Below, piece by piece: positions 25,920 through 34,428 of a stretch of DNA of 64,000 nt. Below the pieces are notes generated by a model, which had not been told where the DNA came from, did no database searches, and saw nothing but the letters and a program-made list of their open reading frames with translations. Position 1 is the first letter of the stretch. Every line of letters begins with the position of its first letter. Both the position numbers and the translations under genes were made by a program. This DNA is from Parapedobacter sp035556095 (GTDB taxonomy: Bacteria > Bacteroidota > Bacteroidia > Sphingobacteriales > Sphingobacteriaceae), in NCBI RefSeq assembly GCF_035556095.1, contig NZ_DATMFT010000011.1, positions 186,001-250,000 on the forward strand, written 5' to 3'.

Positions 25920-27884
25920 TTACCAACCAGGGTTTTGCCAGTTCTCGCCAGATACGCCAAAAATCTTATTGACCTCTGCCTGGGGAATGGGAGCTTTCAA
26001 ATATTTATTAGTATAGTTTTGTCTTTCAGCAAGCCGCACAGGTCGCCGACGATATGTAAAATGGGAAAATTCACCACCTGCGTTGGTATGTCGGGTTATT
26101 TCCATCGCCGTAACCCACTTATCTGTTGCGGAAAGGTCACCATCCGGCTCCTGCCAGCGTCTCACGTCAAAAAAACGGTGCCCTTCGAGTGCCAGTTCAA
26201 CCCGGCGCTCGTGCCGAATACGCAAAATCAACTCTTCTTTGGAAAATCCGCCTGACAGTGACGGCATGGCGGCACGTGCCCTCACTTCATTAACCACGGC
26301 AATTGCCTCGTCCGCATAACCGGCATGCGCCGCAGCTTCAGCGAAGTTGAGGAGCATTTCAGCTAACCGAAAGATTTTCTCACGTGGACCGGGTATTTCG
26401 TTGAAAGAGCCCGCATTGGGCGAAATAAACTTCCGTAGGTAGTAGCCTGTACGCGTGCGGTAACGAACGTTCTCACTAATACCGAACAACGGATCATCTT
26501 TCCAAGTAGAAATAGTACGCGTTGCAAATCCGAATCCGTTATTGCCATCTGGTGTATAATTATCCAAATTTTCCGGGCTTAAACTGGTATGCCAGTAACA
26601 ATACCGCTCACTTCCGTTATAATAAATCGACGCGTAAAAGCGGGGATCCCGTTTCTCGTAGGGGTTTTGCGGATCATATAGGCTATTAGCCGGATTGTAA
26701 TTGGGTTGGGTATGCCGCTCATCCAAGTAAGGATTATCCAAGTTCAGTATTGTCTGACCGTTGATAGTTTCAAAGGCATCAACTAGTTCCTGCGATGGAC
26801 AAGTTGCCGCTCGGTATCCGGCTTGCGCTCCCACTCCTTCAGCATGAAAGTTCCCATTCATCGGGGCCCAATGGCTATAAATGGTCTCTCGATCTCTCGG
26901 AGAAGGCGTAAAATCCAGATCCCTCGTGTAATATTCATTTAATATTGCTGCGGCGGTCGTATATTCGTCGGCCTGATCCGCAGGGAAATTAGCAGTATGA
27001 TTGGGAAGATAAGATTGGAAACCTTTATATACAGAGGGGAAATTGAGCGCATTATATAACTGATATCCGTTTGTTTCTAATGCTTCCACTGCGGCTTTAT
27101 TTACCTCATACGCTTCTTGCCAATGATCTTCCCCTTCGTTATACAACGGACTTGCCGCATACAGGATGGCACGAGATTTTATCGCTTCTGCCATTGCTTT
27201 GGTCACGCGATAGGCCTCCGTTTGATTGGTTATACGCCACGGCAACGAAGCCGTGGCCAATGCGTTATTACAGTCTTCTATGATAAACTGAACAGTCTCA
27301 TAATACGATGCACGCTTTACCGTCGAAAAGTCGGTATCAAGGGAAAATGGCTCGCTGATTAACGGCAACCCGGTACCGTACCATTTTAATAATTCTAAGT
27401 AATAAAAGGCACGAAGAATATGTGCTTCGGCTTTCCATCGGGCTCTGTCAGTATCATTATTCACCGCTGCGGTCTCAATCCTGCCGATAAAATACGCGCA
27501 GTTCCGGATGGCCTCAAAATAACGCTCCCAATATAGTCCATTGCTTACATTCTGAAAACCTACCATGTCTGTCATCGGATAGTTGCCAGCCGCCGCATCA
27601 CCATTATACATTCGCGGACCCATTCCGGATGGATAGTCTATGTCGTCTGCATCCCAGGCTTCATCGCTTGCTACCACGGGGCCTCTAGTGTTATACCAGT
27701 ATTCATTCCCATATGCAGGAATATTCGTATAACATGTATTTAAAAAAGCGGCTACCCGGTTATGATCGGAAAAAACTTCATCAAGTGAAACTTTTCCGTC
27801 TGGAGCCTGATCCAATATATCTTCACAGGAGGTCAGCACAAACACTAAAAGCAAAAGTGAAAATCTGCTGTATATTTTAGTCAT
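25920..27884 (-). CDS. SusD-like nutrient-binding lipoprotein
   Basis: 654 aa with lipobox VLTSC (about residue 20), the SusD motif AEAHILRAFYYLELLKWYG, a long SusD/RagB C-terminal domain and the closing NPGW. It is the partner of the STN-containing SusC immediately upstream (27-bp gap). It forms the surface lid of the first locus's signalling transporter. The substrate is unknown. Confidence 0.95.
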   Translation of the reverse strand: MTKIYSRFSLLLLVFVLTSCEDILDQAPDGKVSLDEVFSDHNRVAAFLNTCYTNIPAYGNEYWYNTRGPVVASDEAWDADDIDYPSGMGPRMYNGDAAAGNYPMTDMVGFQNVSNGLYWERYFEAIRNCAYFIGRIETAAVNNDTDRARWKAEAHILRAFYYLELLKWYGTGLPLISEPFSLDTDFSTVKRASYYETVQFIIEDCNNALATASLPWRITNQTEAYRVTKAMAEAIKSRAILYAASPLYNEGEDHWQEAYEVNKAAVEALETNGYQLYNALNFPSVYKGFQSYLPNHTANFPADQADEYTTAAAILNEYYTRDLDFTPSPRDRETIYSHWAPMNGNFHAEGVGAQAGYRAATCPSQELVDAFETINGQTILNLDNPYLDERHTQPNYNPANSLYDPQNPYEKRDPRFYASIYYNGSERYCYWHTSLSPENLDNYTPDGNNGFGFATRTISTWKDDPLFGISENVRYRTRTGYYLRKFISPNAGSFNEIPGPREKIFRLAEMLLNFAEAAAHAGYADEAIAVVNEVRARAAMPSLSGGFSKEELILRIRHERRVELALEGHRFFDVRRWQEPDGDLSATDKWVTAMEITRHTNAGGEFSHFTYRRRPVRLAERQNYTNKYLKAPIPQAEVNKIFGVSGENWQNPGW

Positions 27885-27911
27885 TATAGTTAAATTAATA
27901 AGGCCGATAAA

Positions 27912-30900
27912 TCAAAAAGAAACATTCATCCCGAAGCCAACGAACTTAGTAATGGGATATTGTACCGGGTGCGTTTTCTCAGGGTCTTGATGCGACATCT
28001 TCAACTTATCCCACAGGAAGAGATTCTGGCCTGACGCAAAAATACGGAGGTTTCCCACGCCAAGCCTTTCGAGTACCTTATCCGAGAGGGTGTATCCGAC
28101 TTGAAGATTACGTAAACGGATAAAAGACCGATCCTGCAAAAAAAACTCATTGGCGACATGATTGGATGTGGTACCTGTACTTAATCGCGGGTATGTGATT
28201 TCTGCTCCCTGCTCAAACCGTTCTCTCGTCCACGCATTATGATGATAGCCAAAATACGTTCCCTGCTTGACGTTTTCATAGATGCCATCTCCGCTCCAAA
28301 TTGATGAATAACGCCCGACTCCCGACAAAAACACACTGAAGTCAAATCCTTTGTATTCGAAATTAACATCAAAGCCAAAGGTAACACCCGGAATGCTGGT
28401 ATAACCTATTGGGGCCATATCCCGTTGATCGATGATTTCATCGCCATTCAGATCGACGTATTTCAGGTCACCGGGTTGGGGGCTCCCAAATGAATAAGTC
28501 AGGCCGCTCGCTTCGATTTCCTCGCCCGATGTCCAGTAACCTTTGCCCGGGGAGCTCCAATCAACTTTGTATCCCCACTGCTGTCCTAATCCGTAACCTG
28601 TCGAAGTATACGCGTAGGCATATGTTTCATCCCGCCGGGGTTCGTCGTTGTAGACGACAACATTTTTATTAAATCCGAGATTCCCCTTCGCGGTTATAAA
28701 AAAGTCATTCGAGAGTTTTCCATTATAAACGAGTTCCAGCTCTACGCCTCGATTATTGACCTTTCCAAGATTAGCCTTCGGGATGTTGCCAGCCGGAATT
28801 CCCTGATAAACCGGCACAGCACTGCGCTGAATCAAGATCTGTGACCGCCTTTCGCTAAAGACATCGACGGACCCGCTCAATACGTTCAATAGTTTAAAAT
28901 CCATACCTATATTCAGTTTGTCGGCCACTTCCCACGTAAGCCCCAGGTTTCCCAATAACCCTTGATTGATGACTTCACCGATGCCGAGCCCCCCAACATT
29001 GTTGTTCTGTCCGATGGTGATGTTATCTAAATATAGAAATCGGGAACCACCGATCTTATCATTACCAACACGTCCATAGGATCCTCTGATCTTGAATAAC
29101 TGCAAAATAGCATCGGCTGTATAGAACTGTTCATTGGATAACACCCAGGCTGCAGAATAAGCAGGAAAAAAACCGAACCTTTTCTTTGGAGAGAATTGTT
29201 CAGAACCATTATACCCCATGTTTATTTCAGCAAAATAACGTTCATCATAATTGTAAGTACCCCGAGCAGCGACACCAACTACATTGTAAGGTAAATCGGC
29301 CAATACCGCTTCCCAGTAGTCCCGCTGGGCTAAGAATAAGCCCGAGACCTGATGCTTATTGAAGCTTCTATTATAATTGAGCGATGCTTGGAAATTGATA
29401 TTATAATTTGAGAAGGAATGACGTGTCAATGTCATCGGATTCTCGGCCGAGGCTTTCTCGGAATATCCCACACTGTTCCTTTCGTATTCTGGCTCCGCAT
29501 AATAGGTTCTTTCACTACGCTGGCCAAAAAGTCTTGTTTGTGGAAATACATCATAGGCAGCCAGCACCTTTCCTGATAGCCCCGGGGTAACCATTTTTCC
29601 AAAATCGAATTCAAATTCCAATGAAGAGTTGAGATTTGTGCGTGTATATACTTCATATCCATTTCTGTTTATCATGCCGTAAGGTGCCCAGTCGGCATAA
29701 ATAGGAATTATGATATGGTCGCCTGGCACGTCCGGGTTCACTCCCGCCATTGTAGTTGGCCCTATAGACACGGGAGTCATCAACATCGTTGTCAACATAA
29801 TCCCGCGTAGCATTTCTTCCGTCGAGCTGAACGGAAAGGAAGTGGGCGTATTTTGATCTTCAATATAGGATGCGATATTAAGTCGTGCGGTCAGAAAATC
29901 AGACATTTGATAATCTAGATTTGACCGGAAGCTCCACCTGTCCAATCGTATTGCAGGGTCGTAACCCAACTTATCCTTAGGTTCGGTATTAAGGTGACCA
30001 CCTTGCTTGATGTAACCCACATTAAAAAAATATTGTGTACGCTCAGTACCACCCCGTACATTGGCGTTCAAGTGCGTTTCAGGAGCATACGGTTTAAATA
30101 CCTGCTCATAAAAGTAATTGTCTGGGTAAATATGTCGTCTCAGGGCCGCTTTGGTTTCGTAGTCTGGATCATTCGGGTCAAGGCCCAATAATGGGTTCTC
30201 GTATTTTTCACGAATCTCAGCAGCATAAACAGGATCGTAACCGTCGTTAATATAAGCTTGGTTTCGAAGATCGATATAGTCTACAGAATGCAACCGCTCA
30301 GGTTTCCTAGTAAACGAGGAATACGTCTGTAACGCCGAAATGGACAAGTTGGCTTTACCTACTTCGCCTCGCTTCGTGGTAATGATGATTACGCCATTTG
30401 CACCCCGGACGCCGTACACCGCTGTAGCCGATGCATCTTTCAACACGCTTACCGATTCGACTTCATTAATATCGAGGGTACGGATATTATCACGCGGAAC
30501 ACCATCGATAATGATTAATGGACTTGAACTATTCATCGTTGCGGCGCCCCTTAGGTATATCGTTGGATCGTCACTGCCGGGCATTCCTCCTCCAGATTGT
30601 GTTGCGGATAAACCGGTTAATCTGCCTGCCAGCGCATTCCCAAAACTGGTAACCGCGGTTTTCCGGAGGTCTGACGACTGAACGGTGGAGATGGCGCCAG
30701 TTAACGAAACTTTGGCCTGCTTGCCGTATGCAACCACCACAACTTCTTCCAAATCACTGACCTCAGTCGCTAACCTCATATTCACTACGGCAGCACTGCC
30801 CGTTGTGATTTCCCGGGTGGAGAACCCTACGCCACTGAATATTAGCATTGCGGCACTATTGAGGGTCTCGATTTGATAGTTTCCTGCATTATCCGTAGTT

Positions 30901-31385
30901 GTCGCGATACTTGTTCCCTTTACCGAAACTGTGATGCCTTCTAATGGGTTTCCTTGTTCATCAGTCACCTTTCCCGTTATCATCCGTTGGACAGGCCTTG
31001 TTATTATGGGAGCCGAAACCTCCTTTTTTGGCCCTATCAAAATGGTGTTTTCTCGGATACTGAACGTTAGTGCCTGTTCTTCCAGCACGTCCGAGAGGAA
31101 CCGCTGCAACGGCACCTCCTTAGCTGAAACCGAAACCGTCTTGGTGTCTTTTAAAAAACGTACATTGTAGATGACTTTGTACGCGGTTTGCTTCTCGATT
31201 ACTTTGAACACCTGAGGCAACGAATAGTCGTCGCCAACCAACGTGACAGTTTGCGAATAAGACGCTGCGCTGAGGTGTATGCATCCGACCAACACCAATA
31301 GTGCTGTTAATCTCATTACTCGAAATACCTGCTTTCGTTTTATTCCCCTCGCTGTATGTATGGGGAAATGAATTATCATATTCAT
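27912..31385 (-). CDS. SusC-like TonB-dependent receptor with STN signalling domain
   Basis: 1157 aa. Order of domains: N-terminal signal (MRLTALLVLVGCIHL within an extended start), STN domain (about 50-110; DDYSLPQVFKVIEKQTAYKV) that contacts FecR-type anti-sigma factors, CarboxypepD_reg-like domain (about 135-205; ITGKVTDEQGNPLEGITVSV), TonB box and plug (VESVSVLKDASATAVYGVRG), and a barrel ending FGMNVSF. The STN domain implies that substrate binding is relayed to the FecR and ECF sigma encoded upstream. The SusC-FecR gap carries a conserved hairpin (31484-31511). A shorter start at the internal Met of MRLTAL is possible. Confidence 0.95.
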   Translation of the reverse strand: MNMIIHFPIHTARGIKRKQVFRVMRLTALLVLVGCIHLSAASYSQTVTLVGDDYSLPQVFKVIEKQTAYKVIYNVRFLKDTKTVSVSAKEVPLQRFLSDVLEEQALTFSIRENTILIGPKKEVSAPIITRPVQRMITGKVTDEQGNPLEGITVSVKGTSIATTTDNAGNYQIETLNSAAMLIFSGVGFSTREITTGSAAVVNMRLATEVSDLEEVVVVAYGKQAKVSLTGAISTVQSSDLRKTAVTSFGNALAGRLTGLSATQSGGGMPGSDDPTIYLRGAATMNSSSPLIIIDGVPRDNIRTLDINEVESVSVLKDASATAVYGVRGANGVIIITTKRGEVGKANLSISALQTYSSFTRKPERLHSVDYIDLRNQAYINDGYDPVYAAEIREKYENPLLGLDPNDPDYETKAALRRHIYPDNYFYEQVFKPYAPETHLNANVRGGTERTQYFFNVGYIKQGGHLNTEPKDKLGYDPAIRLDRWSFRSNLDYQMSDFLTARLNIASYIEDQNTPTSFPFSSTEEMLRGIMLTTMLMTPVSIGPTTMAGVNPDVPGDHIIIPIYADWAPYGMINRNGYEVYTRTNLNSSLEFEFDFGKMVTPGLSGKVLAAYDVFPQTRLFGQRSERTYYAEPEYERNSVGYSEKASAENPMTLTRHSFSNYNINFQASLNYNRSFNKHQVSGLFLAQRDYWEAVLADLPYNVVGVAARGTYNYDERYFAEINMGYNGSEQFSPKKRFGFFPAYSAAWVLSNEQFYTADAILQLFKIRGSYGRVGNDKIGGSRFLYLDNITIGQNNNVGGLGIGEVINQGLLGNLGLTWEVADKLNIGMDFKLLNVLSGSVDVFSERRSQILIQRSAVPVYQGIPAGNIPKANLGKVNNRGVELELVYNGKLSNDFFITAKGNLGFNKNVVVYNDEPRRDETYAYAYTSTGYGLGQQWGYKVDWSSPGKGYWTSGEEIEASGLTYSFGSPQPGDLKYVDLNGDEIIDQRDMAPIGYTSIPGVTFGFDVNFEYKGFDFSVFLSGVGRYSSIWSGDGIYENVKQGTYFGYHHNAWTRERFEQGAEITYPRLSTGTTSNHVANEFFLQDRSFIRLRNLQVGYTLSDKVLERLGVGNLRIFASGQNLFLWDKLKMSHQDPEKTHPVQYPITKFVGFGMNVSF

Positions 31386-31421
31386 GGCATGTTATAGCCA
31401 CGGCAATACTTTTTTCCTTAA

Positions 31422-31515
31422 GTTTGCAGTGACTGGATAGCTTAATTTATTAATTATAACAGAAGTTCGGTTGTCCAATATCGCAGGGAGGATGGTGAAG
31501 CGTCTTCCCTGTGTG
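31422..31515 (+). promoter_or_regulatory. Conserved fecR-susC intergenic element, copy A
   Basis: The 206-bp gap holds GTTTG (31422-31426), 9 bp, GATAGCTT, then an 11-bp stem with 6-nt loop (31484-31494 with 31501-31511; CAGGGAGGA at the 5' arm). On the plus strand the imperfect pairs are G-T wobbles, and GTGTGTTTTT follows, as in an intrinsic terminator; on the minus strand they would be A-C mismatches. The same arrangement recurs at 45802-45892. It may terminate an RNA antisense to the susC leader, comparable to the DonS antisense RNAs of Bacteroides loci; this is inference. Confidence 0.45.
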
Positions 31516-31591
31516 TTTTTCTGGACTTCTGGTCAAGTGGTATCTCTCATATCCATACGCATCGGTGGTTTTATATCGTTAGTGATTCATA

Positions 31592-32677
31592 TTATTTAAT
31601 AATCAGGTCGTTTCCTTGTATATGGTAATCGATTCCAGAAATACGCAACAGCTCCAACACCGTCTGTAGCGTGACATTCCGAGACATCGTTCCGCTAAAC
31701 CGCTCGTCCGGCACGTTACTTTCATAGATCACGTCCACGTCATACCATCTAGCCATTTGCTTCATCATGTCCGATAGTGTTGTGTTGTCAAAATTAAAGT
31801 CGCCATCCTTCCAAGCGATATACGGCCTGACGTCGACAGCCCGTTTAGTTATCCTAGCCCCTGAAAGCACACTTTGGTCACTGGGAGCCAACAGCATGCG
31901 CTCGCCGCTAGCATGGATTTGCAGCTTCACACTTCCCTCCACTAAGGTTGTTTTCACTTCATTTTCGTCGGTATAGGCAGAAACGTTGAACTCCGTACCC
32001 AGTACTTCAATCTGCTGACCTAGACTTACCACCCTAAATGGCCTTTGCGAATCTTTCGTTACTGAAAAATAAGCTTCGCCTTCAATTTCAACAACGCGCT
32101 CTTCGCTTGCAAACCGCGAAGGATATTTAAGCGTAGATTCCGCATTTAACCACACCTTGGTTCCATCTGAGAGTGTAATATCGTACGTCCCCCCTTTGGG
32201 AGTCGTGAGTTGTAAGTAGTGGGTCGTGCGTTCGGTTTCCGCTAGTTTTCCATCCCATACATCATCGCCATCAGTGTACATAATTCTGTCGCCAATGACG
32301 ATTCCTGTTTTCTCTTCGCTCAAATCAATCGTGTGCCCATCTGCGAGGGTAAGCGTGGCTCGGTTTCCGCCCGGTGCGACGTCATTTGGTTCCAACACGA
32401 TTTCCGGTTTTGGGCTTTCGACCGAATCATTGGATACGTACCACACAAATGCGAAGGCGAGTATCGCTACTGCCGCCGCATAGGGAAACCACCGCAACAA
32501 TCGTTTTTTCTTAAACGCGCGTTTAGCGTAGTACAATTTATCTAAATCATCCAGCCCGTGCGCTTCATTCCCGGCATACTGATTAAACCAAGCATGCAAG
32601 CGCGCCTGCTCTTCGGGCGTACAACGACCCGATCGATAACGCTCAAATAATTGCCTGATTTTTTCTCGCTCTTGCAT
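31592..32677 (-). CDS. FecR-family anti-sigma factor
   Basis: 361 aa. A short cytoplasmic N-terminal domain (about 1-75; RYRSGRCTPEEQARLHAWFNQY) precedes one membrane helix (about 82-100) and a periplasmic FecR domain (about 140-260; DGTKVWLNAESTLKYPSRF and EVLGTEFNVSAY are family hallmarks), then DUF4974 (about 285-361), which meets the receptor's STN domain. It holds the ECF sigma inactive until the SusC signals. It lies between sigma and susC on the minus strand. Confidence 0.95.
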   Translation of the reverse strand: MQEREKIRQLFERYRSGRCTPEEQARLHAWFNQYAGNEAHGLDDLDKLYYAKRAFKKKRLLRWFPYAAAVAILAFAFVWYVSNDSVESPKPEIVLEPNDVAPGGNRATLTLADGHTIDLSEEKTGIVIGDRIMYTDGDDVWDGKLAETERTTHYLQLTTPKGGTYDITLSDGTKVWLNAESTLKYPSRFASEERVVEIEGEAYFSVTKDSQRPFRVVSLGQQIEVLGTEFNVSAYTDENEVKTTLVEGSVKLQIHASGERMLLAPSDQSVLSGARITKRAVDVRPYIAWKDGDFNFDNTTLSDMMKQMARWYDVDVIYESNVPDERFSGTMSRNVTLQTVLELLRISGIDYHIQGNDLIIK

Positions 32678-32767
32678 ATCATTTACAATTGGGCTCCAAA
32701 GGTTCTCATCCCTTTTATAGCTATACTAATGGGATGGATAAAGGTTATAGTTGACTTGAACTTCTTT

Positions 32768-33346
32768 TTAAAAAAATAATAAGACGGATACCAACCGCTG
32801 CAATTTGCCGCGTAGAATACGCATTGCTTGATGCTTATGTTGTTTTACGGTACCCTCACTGATAGCCATACGTTCAGCAATTTCCTTATTGTTTAGGTGA
32901 TCTTTCCATGAAAGCTGGTATACTTCCCGCATTTTGGGGGGCAACTGTTCGATTTTTTCTTCTAACAGCCTCTCCAGTTCACGCGCGAGTACGGCCTCTT
33001 CAGTGGTGCTAACAGATTGCTGCTCGAAAGCAAGATATGAATTAATGTATTCATCGAAGTGTTTACTCCGGCTCATCACGGTAAGAATCCGGTTTCGTAG
33101 CACAGTATAAAGGTAACCTTTGATATTGCCTTTTGGGTCTATACGGTCTGCATACTGCCACACCGTCACAAACAATTCTTGTACAGCATCACGTGAATCT
33201 TCTTCATCACGCAACAAATGGTAGGCTGATAAATACATGGCAGTCCGGTGGCGCTCATAAAATAGTGCGTACGCTTCCTTGTCGCCTTGCTGGATACGCT
33301 CGATGAGCATCTCGTCTGAGAGACTGCCTTGATAGCTTCGATTCAT
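32768..33346 (-). CDS. ECF RNA polymerase sigma-70 factor
   Basis: 192 aa, of the ECF group expanded in Bacteroidota. Region 2 is at about 20-90 (LRDEEDSRDAVQELFVTVW) and region 4 at about 130-185 (LPPKMREVYQLSWKDHLNNK, then ISEGTVKQHKHQAMRIL). It is preceded by a clear Shine-Dalgarno-like AAAAAGGAGAAA, unusual for this phylum. With the FecR 90 bp downstream it forms the regulatory head of the first Sus-type locus. The 74-bp repeat lies 109 bp upstream. Confidence 0.95.
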   Translation of the reverse strand: MNRSYQGSLSDEMLIERIQQGDKEAYALFYERHRTAMYLSAYHLLRDEEDSRDAVQELFVTVWQYADRIDPKGNIKGYLYTVLRNRILTVMSRSKHFDEYINSYLAFEQQSVSTTEEAVLARELERLLEEKIEQLPPKMREVYQLSWKDHLNNKEIAERMAISEGTVKQHKHQAMRILRGKLQRLVSVLLFF

Positions 33347-33454
33347 ATTTTCTCCTTTTTATACCATGATGAGAACCTTAGGAGGAAATGATATATTCGT
33401 ATCGACGACATGAAAAGCCATTCTAGCAGACTTACGCTATAACAATGGTGTTTG

Positions 33455-33528
33455 AATTGGTTATAAAACACCCACATTGGTAGCGAACTTACTGGTTTAT
33501 AAACGAAGGTGCAACCTGTACCGTACTG
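33455..33528. repeat. 74-bp intergenic repeat, copy 1
   Basis: It lies between the metallophosphoesterase stop and the sigma-factor start. It aligns without gaps to 37732-37805 with 57 of 74 bases identical by eye. Shared blocks are AATTGGTTA, TAGCGAAC and AGGTGCAACCTG. It contains an imperfect hairpin around GCGAACT and the near-palindrome GGTGCA-ACC-TGTACC. Confidence 0.7.
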
Positions 33529-33555
33529 GGTTATCGTTTTAAACAGGTTCACCAA

Positions 33556-34410
33556 TCACCTAATTGTTGAAGGAATTGAATCTAAACTATAGTATTGATG
33601 GCTCACGTGACCACTGTCATATTTGATAATCCGGAAACCAGAAGGATCGTCTCCCAATGGCCGGCCCACAGGCCCAGTGACGACCATTTCCAATTCACCG
33701 TCTTTCCCATAAGCGTTCCGATGTAGGTGACCGGCAAAAACATGGCTCACCTGATACTTTTTAAACAGAGTCAAATACCGCTTTCTAACTTCCCTTTTTA
33801 TATTGAAATACTGGTCATCTTCATCCGGCTCTTCTAAAAACAAGGGGTGATGCTGAAAAACGATAATGTGAAAATTGTGCGATGCAGCGTCCAACAAGAT
33901 CTCCTGTAACCATTCGAATTGTTTGTCGGCTTCGTCCTGAACTAGACTCGGATCTGAAATCAACGACGAATTGAGTACAATCCCCATTAACTTCCCATGA
34001 AAGAAGGTATAGTAATCCTTTCCGAATTGGCGCCTGTAGTCAGCCAGCAATTCATTTGTAACTTGATTTTCTAATTCATGATTGCCAGGCAAATTGTACA
34101 ACGGTATGTTCGGATCAAGTTTATCCGCTATAGCTTTATACGCAGCTATCTGTATAGTGTCGCCGGGGATATTGATTAAATCACCGGTAACGATTACAAA
34201 TTTGGGTTTTAATCGGTTTGCTTCCGAAATGGCCCGCTCAAAATTGATTGTTTCTTGAATGAAATCCTCGTTATTATTAAAAAAGCCAAACTGCGTATCC
34301 GACATTTGAAAAAAGAAAAATGATTCATCGTTATCGATACTGCCACCAGTGCATTGTACGATCATCAGAAAAACAAGGCTGCCAACGACTTGAAAAAGGT
34401 ATTTTAACAT
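33556..34410 (-). CDS. Secreted calcineurin-like metallophosphoesterase
   Basis: 284 aa with a lipoprotein-type signal (lipobox MIVQC, about residue 20). The two-metal phosphoesterase motifs appear in order: SDTQFGF, VTGDLI, LPGNHE, FQHHPLF and FAGHLHRNA. It would hydrolyse phosphomono- or diesters in the envelope. It is the last gene of the second Sus-type locus, 18 bp after the glycosidase-like gene, suggesting that the locus's substrate carries phosphate or that phosphate is released during its use. Confidence 0.9.
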   Translation of the reverse strand: MLKYLFQVVGSLVFLMIVQCTGGSIDNDESFFFFQMSDTQFGFFNNNEDFIQETINFERAISEANRLKPKFVIVTGDLINIPGDTIQIAAYKAIADKLDPNIPLYNLPGNHELENQVTNELLADYRRQFGKDYYTFFHGKLMGIVLNSSLISDPSLVQDEADKQFEWLQEILLDAASHNFHIIVFQHHPLFLEEPDEDDQYFNIKREVRKRYLTLFKKYQVSHVFAGHLHRNAYGKDGELEMVVTGPVGRPLGDDPSGFRIIKYDSGHVSHQYYSLDSIPSTIR

Positions 34411-34428
34411 ATCAAAGGTATCAGAAAA

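Noticed and set aside
33343..33555. Small minus-strand open frame between the metallophosphoesterase and sigma genes
   Set aside because: It consists of the 74-bp repeat and promoter region; composition is not protein-like and the other copy of the repeat does not keep the frame.
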